Source of the DNA: Pseudomonadota bacterium
Lineage (GTDB): Bacteria > Pseudomonadota > Gammaproteobacteria > Xanthomonadales > Xanthomonadaceae
DNA: 19,011 nt
Reading direction: 5' to 3'
NCBI GenBank assembly: GCA_023388955.1
Contig: JAEWFH010000014.1
Span: 1 to 19,011, forward strand
The notes below the pieces were generated by a model that saw only the letters and a list, made by a program, of their open reading frames with translations, was not told the origin of the DNA and ran no database searches. The translations under genes were made by a program, and so were the position numbers. Shown here one piece after another: positions 13,996-19,011 of this stretch; position 1 is the first letter of the stretch, and each line of letters opens with the position of its first letter.

Positions 13996-16900
13996 TCACC
14001 AGCCGAAGCCGACGCCCGCGCCCACCGAGGTGTCATCGCCGCTGAAGGCACCGCCGACCGTCACCGTCGCGCGATCGGAGATCGCCCGCTGGTAGCCGAC
14101 CGACAGGGCCGATTCACCACCCTGGTAGCCAACGCCGACACCGATGCGGTTCTGGGTCCGCACGCCAGCGGCACTGGTGGCCATGTTCAACATCGCCGCG
14201 CTCATCGCGCCCATCTGGTCGAAGCGCTTGTCGACCTCGTAGAAGCGGTGGTCGACCTGCGCGCGCAGCTGGTTGAAGTCATCGTTGAGGACGGTGAACT
14301 GCTGGTCGGTGTAGTTCCGGGCCGAGGTCAGCGTCTGCGCCGAAGCGGTGTCGGTGTAGGCATTGGCCGTGGTGACCGCCTGCGCCGAACCGGCATCGGA
14401 GTACGCCTGCGCCGAGGCCAGGGTCGCCGCATCGGCCGCCTGGACCTGGCCGACGTTGGCGGCGTCGGTAGCAGCGGTACCGGTGGCGACGTTGGTGACG
14501 CGCCGCTGGTTGTCCGCCGAACCCACGGAGACCGTGTTCGCCTCGCCGGCCACCGAGCCCTGTCCGATCGCGACCGCACCTTCCGCGGTCACCGTGGCGC
14601 CTTGGCCCAGCGCGGTACCGCCGCTGGCCTGCACATTGGTGTCCGCACCGATCGCGACGGCGTTGTCCGCATCAGCCGAAACCTGGCTGTTGGTGCCCAG
14701 CGCGGTGCTGTTGGCGGCATTGACGGTGGCGTTGTTCCCGATCGCGATGTCGCCGTCCTCGAACGCATGGCTGCTGCTTCCGATGGCCAGGCCTTCGCCA
14801 TCCCCTGCGGGAATCGACGCACCCGTCCCAGCCCCTGCCTCCGGGGCAGCCCCCACGCTCGCCGCCTGCGGCTCCGCCGCCACGGTGGTCATCTGCACCA
14901 TCTGCCGGCCAGGCTTCGGGCGGGGGCCCGGCTGGCCTGGAATGCCCTCGATCGAAACCTGCAGCTCGCTGAGGCGTGAATCGACTGCCGCGAACGCCGC
15001 ACCGACATCACCGTAGGCGTTGCCCTGGATCATGTAGCTGGGTGGCGCGAACACACCGCCGCTGAATCCGGCACCCCCCCCCAGCGAGGACGCGATCGAG
15101 CCCAGCTGCGCCATGTTGGCCGCGTCGGTCCCCATCGTGCCGGCCGCCACGTGGATGAGCTGGCGCTCGGCTCCGGCCGTACCGAACGAGACTGCATCTT
15201 CCCGGTCGCTGATGGCGTCCTGTCCGATCGCCACGCTGTTGCGCGCCACCGCCAGGGCACCCTGGCCGAGCGCGGTCGAGCCCGCTCCAACCGCCAGGCT
15301 GTCGGCGCCCATGGCGGTAGTGTCGGCACCCGCGGCGCGGGCGCTGTTGCCGACCGCGGTGCTGTTGTTGCCGTCGGCAGTCGCCATTCCACCAAGCGCG
15401 GTGGAGAACATTCCGCCCGCCTCGGCGGCGTACCCGAGCGCCGCACCACTGATCCCGCTGGCGTTGCTCTCGGCACCCACCGCCGTGGCCAGGTCGCCGG
15501 AAGCGGAGGCGTAGAAGCCATTGGCCGTGGACTGCATCCCGGACGCTTCGCTCAGCGTACCGGTGGCGACGGCGCCGTCGCCGGTGGCCAGCGCCGCCGC
15601 ACCGGTCGCCGTGGCATACAGCCCGCTTGCTTCGCTTTCGGCGCCCATCGCGGTTGCGTACTCGTTGGAAGCGATGGCGTTGGCGCCACTCGCGGTGGCG
15701 TTGTCTGCCGTGGCGACCGAATTGAAGCCACTGGCCGTGGCCCCGGCCCCGATGGATACCGCACCCGAACCCTGTGCGCTGGCACCTTCGCCGATCGCGC
15801 TGCTGGCCGAGCCAACCGCGGTTGCGTAGTCGCCTTCGGCCAATGCGTTGGAACCCGCCGCCAGCGACTCCTCGCCAACCACCGTCGCAGCGCCCTCGCC
15901 AGTGGCCTGGAAGTGCAGGCTGGTTTCGCCTGCCACGTCCGCGACGGCCTGCAGCTGGGAGAGGTTCACGGCATCGGTGGCTTCGGTGCCTTCCGCGACG
16001 TTGGTGATCTGCCGTTCGTTGCCCACATCGCCGACGGACACGCTGTTGTCGCGGTCCGCAAGCGAGTCGGCACCCAGCGCCACGCTGTTGTCCGCCAGCG
16101 CCATCGAGGCGTTGCCCAGCGCCGTGCTGTTCATGCCCGGTGCCCAGGCACCGCCACCCACGGCGGTGGAGTACTCGCCGGACGCTTCCGCCGGCAGGAA
16201 GCCGAACAGTGCGCCGCCAACCGCAACGCTGTTGGTCCCGCTGGCAATTGCGTCGGTGCCGACGGCGGTGCTGTCCGAGCCGCTGGCGTTGCTGTAGCTG
16301 CCCAGCGCGGTGGCGTTGGCACCACTCGCGCTCGCCGCGGCGCCGACGGCGGTGGCGTAGTCGCTTCCGGCGGTCGCCCCGTACCCGATGGCCGAGGACA
16401 GGAAGCCGGTCGACTCGGCGAAGCTGCCGAAGGAAGAAGCGCCGTCCGCACCTGCGTAGCTGCTGTAACCCACCGCCGAGGCCTGCGTGCCGTCCGCCAT
16501 GGCCGCCGTGCCGGTGGCGGTGCTGAAGGCGCCGTTGGCCTGGGCACCCGCGCCCAGCGCCACCGCGCCCATCTCGTTGGCCATCGTCGGACCGCCTTCG
16601 AGGATCACCTCGCCGGTCACCTCGTCGACGATATACAGCTCGCCACCCACGGCGATGCTCGAATCGCCGGCCGCGGTCGCGCCGCTGCCGCTGGCCACCG
16701 AGTTGCTGCCCACTGCGCTGGCATTGAAGCCGTTGGCGGTGGCGTAGTCACCCATCGCCATCGCACCGCTGCCGAAGGCCGAAGCGCCGGTCCCGATCGC
16801 GGTGCTGGAGGCACCGACCGCCGTGGCGTAGTCGCCCTCGGCCAGGGCATCGGAGCCGGCCGCGACGGCGTCCTCGCCTTCCACGTACGCCTCGCCCTCG

Positions 16901-19011
16901 CCGGTCGCCTTGAAATAGCGGTCGGTGTTCTCCGCCACCTCGGCCACCGCGTTGAGCTGGTCCAGGTTCACCGCGTCGGTGCCCTCGGTGCCGGCCGCCA
17001 CGTTGGTGACCTGGCGCTCGCCGCCCACCTCACCCACGGAGACCGAGTCGGCACGGTCGGCAACCGATCCCGCGCCCAGGGCGACACTGTTGTTTGCCGC
17101 AGCGTAGGCCCCGTAGCCCAGGGCCGTGGCATCGGTTCCCGCAGCCCAGGTGGAGGCGCCGAGCGTGGTGGAGCCGGCTTCGTCGGCGCTGCTCATCCAG
17201 CCGATGGCCGTGCTGCTGTCGCCGGAAGCCCAAGCCCCGGCACCCAGTGCGGAGGCGCCGTCGCCGGTGGCCTCCGTGGAGAACAGGCCAAAGCCCGTTC
17301 CGCCCACCGCGACGCTCTCGGCGCCGCTGGCTTCGCTGTACTCGCCGACCGCCACCGCTCCGGCGCCATTGGCGAGGGCGGCGACGCCGACGGCGGTGGC
17401 GTAGTCGCTGGATGCCTCCGACCCGTAGCCCAGCGCCGTGGACTGGTACCCGCCGGCCGAGCTGAAGCCGCCATACGCGGAGGCGTAGTCACCGGTCGCC
17501 GAGCTGCTGTAGCCCGCGCCGATCGCCTGTCCGCCGCTGGCGACCGCCGCGGCGCCCACGGCCGTGCCGAGGAAGCCGTCCGCCTGCGCGCCCGCGCCGA
17601 AGGCACTGGCGCCGAAATCCGAGGCGGAGGTGGTCTGCTCGAAGATGACCTCCCCCGTGGTCGGGTCCTCGTAGTAGAGGGAGCCGCCGATGGCGGTACT
17701 GGAGTCCGCATCCGCCACCGCGTTGTAGCCCGAGGCCGTGGCGTACTGGCCGGTCGCGACCGACCCGCTGCCGAATGCGGAGGCACCCATGCCAAGCGCG
17801 GCGCTGCTGGAACCCACCGCCGTGGCGTAGTCGGCGTCGGCCATGGCATTGGAGCCGGCGGCCACCGCATCTTCGCCGAGTACGAAGGACTCGCCCTCGC
17901 CGGTCGCCTTGAAGTAACGGTCGGTGTTCTCCGCCACGTCGGCGACGGCATTAAGCTGGTCCAGGTTCACCGCGTCGGTGCCCTCGGTACCCGCGGCGAC
18001 GTCGGTGATCTGCCGGTCGCCGACGGCCACTGTATTGGCCCGGTCGGCGGTCGAACCCTGGCCCAGCGCAACGCTGCCTTCGGCCGAAGCCGTGGCATCC
18101 GCACCCAGTGCCAGCGCATTGTCGCCGGAGGCCGTCGACCAGCTGCCCACCGCGGTGCTGTTGAAGCCGGACGTCCACGCCGCGGCACCCACTGCAGTGG
18201 CGTAGTCACCGGAAGCCTCCGTCGGCAGCAGGCCGAAGAAGCTCGCACCGCCGACCGCCACGCTGTTGTACCCGGTGGCCAGCGACCCTTCGCCCACTGC
18301 CACGCTGGACTCGCCGCTGGCGGTCGAGCCGAAGCCCACCGCGGTGCTGCCGTCCATCGAGGCCACCGCACCGTATCCCAGTGCGCTGGCGCCAAAGCCC
18401 GTCGCCTCGGAGAAACCGCCGAAGGCAGACGAGGCATCACCACCGGCGATGCTGCTGTAGCCCACCGCCGAGCCCTGCAGCCCGTCGGCCAGGGCTGCGG
18501 TGCCGCTGGCCAGACTGAAGGCACCGTTGGCCTGGGCACCCGCGCCCAGCGCCACCGCGCCCATCTCGTTGGCCATCGTCGGGCCGCCGTCGAGGATCAC
18601 CTCGCCGGTGACCTCGTCGAGGATATACAGCTCGCCACCCACGGCGATGCTGGAGTCACCGTTGGCCGAAGCGTTGCTGCCGCTGGCCAGCGAGTTGTGC
18701 CCCACGGCGGAAGCCCCATAGCCCACTGCCGTGGCGAAATCGCCTCCCACGAAGGCGCCGCTGCCGAATCCGGAACCGCCCACCCCAAGGACGCTGCTGC
18801 CCGAACCCATGGCCGTCGCATAGTCGGCGCCGGCCAGCGCGTCGGAGCCGGCCGCAGTCGCCTCCTCGCCATCGACGAACGCCTCACCCTCGCCGCTGGC
18901 CTTGAAGTAACGGTCGGTGTTCTCGGCCACGTCGGCGACGGCATTGAGCTGATCGAGATTCACCGCGTCGGTGCCCTCGGTACCGGCGGCGACGTTGGTG
19001 ACCTGGCGCTC
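13996..19011 (-). CDS. Giant trimeric autotransporter adhesin (YadA/XadA-like), N-terminus outside window
   Basis: 1,671 C-terminal residues are visible; the reading frame stays open to the window edge, so the apparent valine start at 18963 is internal. The protein should trimerise on the cell surface via type Vc secretion. From the N-side it has four head/neck modules. They consist of 14-residue YadA-head repeats ('A.A.G..S.A.G'), each ending in a neck 'RQITNVAAGTEGTDAVNLDQ' and a connector 'ENTDRYFKATGEGE'. Then come a 'SYMIQGNAYGDVGAAFAAVD' segment, a Gly/Pro linker ('GIPGQPGPRPKPG', 14898-14949), a last head, and a final neck near 14455. A coiled-coil stalk (about 14190-14440) leads to a four-strand YadA anchor (about 13996-14180) ending in 'GVGFGW'. 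Family adhesins of Xanthomonas bind host or abiotic surfaces; the ligand here is unknown. Confidence 0.93.
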   Translation of the reverse strand, partial: ERQVTNVAAGTEGTDAVNLDQLNAVADVAENTDRYFKASGEGEAFVDGEEATAAGSDALAGADYATAMGSGSSVLGVGGSGFGSGAFVGGDFATAVGYGASAVGHNSLASGSNASANGDSSIAVGGELYILDEVTGEVILDGGPTMANEMGAVALGAGAQANGAFSLASGTAALADGLQGSAVGYSSIAGGDASSAFGGFSEATGFGASALGYGAVASMDGSTAVGFGSTASGESSVAVGEGSLATGYNSVAVGGASFFGLLPTEASGDYATAVGAAAWTSGFNSTAVGSWSTASGDNALALGADATASAEGSVALGQGSTADRANTVAVGDRQITDVAAGTEGTDAVNLDQLNAVADVAENTDRYFKATGEGESFVLGEDAVAAGSNAMADADYATAVGSSSAALGMGASAFGSGSVATGQYATASGYNAVADADSSTAIGGSLYYEDPTTGEVIFEQTTSASDFGASAFGAGAQADGFLGTAVGAAAVASGGQAIGAGYSSSATGDYASAYGGFSSAGGYQSTALGYGSEASSDYATAVGVAALANGAGAVAVGEYSEASGAESVAVGGTGFGLFSTEATGDGASALGAGAWASGDSSTAIGWMSSADEAGSTTLGASTWAAGTDATALGYGAYAAANNSVALGAGSVADRADSVSVGEVGGERQVTNVAAGTEGTDAVNLDQLNAVAEVAENTDRYFKATGEGEAYVEGEDAVAAGSDALAEGDYATAVGASSTAIGTGASAFGSGAMAMGDYATANGFNASAVGSNSVASGSGATAAGDSSIAVGGELYIVDEVTGEVILEGGPTMANEMGAVALGAGAQANGAFSTATGTAAMADGTQASAVGYSSYAGADGASSFGSFAESTGFLSSAIGYGATAGSDYATAVGAAASASGANATALGSYSNASGSDSTAVGTDAIASGTNSVAVGGALFGFLPAEASGEYSTAVGGGAWAPGMNSTALGNASMALADNSVALGADSLADRDNSVSVGDVGNERQITNVAEGTEATDAVNLSQLQAVADVAGETSLHFQATGEGAATVVGEESLAAGSNALAEGDYATAVGSASSAIGEGASAQGSGAVSIGAGATASGFNSVATADNATASGANAIASNEYATAMGAESEASGLYATATGAAALATGDGAVATGTLSEASGMQSTANGFYASASGDLATAVGAESNASGISGAALGYAAEAGGMFSTALGGMATADGNNSTAVGNSARAAGADTTAMGADSLAVGAGSTALGQGALAVARNSVAIGQDAISDREDAVSFGTAGAERQLIHVAAGTMGTDAANMAQLGSIASSLGGGAGFSGGVFAPPSYMIQGNAYGDVGAAFAAVDSRLSELQVSIEGIPGQPGPRPKPGRQMVQMTTVAAEPQAASVGAAPEAGAGTGASIPAGDGEGLAIGSSSHAFEDGDIAIGNNATVNAANSTALGTNSQVSADADNAVAIGADTNVQASGGTALGQGATVTAEGAVAIGQGSVAGEANTVSVGSADNQRRVTNVATGTAATDAANVGQVQAADAATLASAQAYSDAGSAQAVTTANAYTDTASAQTLTSARNYTDQQFTVLNDDFNQLRAQVDHRFYEVDKRFDQMGAMSAAMLNMATSAAGVRTQNRIGVGVGYQGGESALSVGYQRAISDRATVTVGGAFSGDDTSVGAGVGFGW
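15074..15082 (-). repeat. Nine-base G tract (C9 on plus strand) inside the adhesin gene
   Basis: Nine consecutive C on the plus strand code for the glycines of 'SSLGGGAGF' on the minus strand. The longest other single-base runs I noticed in the window are six. Loss or gain of a base would shift the frame before the stalk and membrane anchor. Confidence 0.9.
15121..15969 (-). repeat. Adhesin module D, shortened (283 codons)
   Basis: 849 bases. It consists of plain 14-residue head repeats after 'SLHFQATGEGAATVVG' and lacks both the hairpin insert and the Phe-rich insert present in A-C. It ends in a diverged neck 'LIHVAAGTMGTDAANMAQL'. Confidence 0.8.
15970..16971 (-). repeat. Adhesin module C (334 codons)
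   Basis: 1,002 bases, neck to neck. The insert 'LYIVDEVTGEVI' and its flanks are nearly identical in DNA to module A, and the Phe insert reads 'LFGFLPAEASG' (about 16179-16218). The neck at its C-side ends in 'TEATDAVNLSQLQAVADVA'. Confidence 0.85.
16532..16659 (-). repeat. 128-bp near-identical direct repeat, copy in module C
   Basis: Partner of 18524-18651 (124 of 128 bases the same). The corresponding part of the intervening module B is clearly diverged, so the similarity skips a module. Confidence 0.9.
16972..17970 (-). repeat. Adhesin module B (333 codons)
   Basis: 999 bases, neck to neck. It has the same layout as module A, but the hairpin insert is replaced by a diverged version, 'LYYEDPTTGEVIFEQTTSA', and the Phe insert reads 'GFGLFSTEATG' (about 17263-17304). 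The following head repeats are also diverged from A and C. Confidence 0.85.
17971..18963 (-). repeat. Adhesin module A (331 codons)
   Basis: Measured from one neck valine (of DAVNL) to the next, this module has 993 bases. It holds the DRYFKASGEGE connector, head repeats, the hairpin insert with 'LYILDEVTGEVI' (around 18600-18640), and the Phe-rich insert 'SFFGLLPTEASG' (about 18210-18252). It is closest to module C in the insert region. Confidence 0.85.
18524..18651 (-). repeat. 128-bp near-identical direct repeat, copy in module A
   Basis: By eye it matches 16532-16659 with four substitutions in 128 bases and no gaps, at an offset of exactly 1,992 bases. It encodes the end of the hairpin insert and the adjoining head repeat (GGPTMANEMGAVALGAGAQANG region). 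Confidence 0.9.

Noticed and set aside
13950..14051. 34-residue N-terminal extension of the subtilase
   Set aside because: It overlaps the end of the adhesin gene and would put the signal peptide inside the protein; the ATG at 13949 gives a normal signal peptide.
14000..18960. Regularly spaced DNA repeats that might suggest a CRISPR or satellite array
   Set aside because: The periodicity is 42 bp (14 codons) and follows the YadA-head repeat in one long open frame; units are degenerate and there are no unique spacers.
18961..18963. Apparent start codon of the adhesin at 18963
   Set aside because: It is a GTG valine within the neck motif TEGTDAVNLDQ; the frame stays open for 16 more codons to the window edge with normal neck sequence, so the gene continues outside.

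Overview
The window is a GC-rich (roughly 70%), densely coded chromosomal segment. The gene families point to a gammaproteobacterium of the Xanthomonadaceae/Lysobacteraceae (Luteimonas/Lysobacter-like). The main clues are a chromosomal rsmG-parA-parB run, a hemD-hemY pair, an aryl-polyene/xanthomonadin-type AMP ligase beside an Sfp-type phosphopantetheinyl transferase, a secreted S8 subtilase and a giant XadA-like trimeric autotransporter. The taxonomic call is inference from gene content; no rRNA or tRNA gene was seen.

Left part (1-4260). A truncated YiiD_C-type thioesterase gene runs leftward off the edge. Reading rightward come hemD (uroporphyrinogen-III synthase) and hemY (TPR membrane protein), coupled by an ATGA overlap, then a stand-alone tssA (a type VI secretion baseplate-type protein without other T6SS genes) and xth (exonuclease III). 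A symmetrical terminator serves xth and a convergent small membrane-protein gene (GlsB/YeaQ/YmgE family).

Centre (4280-9313). An acyl/aryl AMP ligase gene faces left. Divergent from it is a chain of four genes: PPTase, rsmG, parA, parB. Start/stop overlaps of the ATGA type occur at PPTase/rsmG and parA/parB, and a plausible promoter lies between rsmG and parA. The ligase and PPTase suggest loading of carboxylic starters onto a carrier protein encoded elsewhere. rsmG-parAB is the usual origin-proximal partitioning block, but no parS-like 16-mer was seen.

Right-centre (9396-12040). A secreted DUF885 zinc-peptidase-like protein ends inside a 149-bp palindromic REP/BIME-like element that supplies its stop codon. 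The element's right arm abuts, and may contribute the -35 box of, the promoter for rpmB-rpmG (ribosomal proteins L28 and L33). rpmG is followed by a strong 15-bp-stem terminator.

Right end (12090-19011). Both genes read leftward: a very long trimeric autotransporter adhesin, N-terminally cut by the window edge, and 46 bp after its stop codon a secreted subtilase with a PPC domain. The adhesin has four large head/neck modules (331, 333, 334 and 283 codons), a Gly/Pro linker, a final head, a coiled-coil stalk and a YadA-type membrane anchor. It carries a 9-base homopolymer tract (phase-variation candidate), a 128-bp near-identical repeat shared by alternating modules, and Phe-rich insert loops repeated in three modules. 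These are the most interesting signals in the window. I did not find a clearly unprecedented system.
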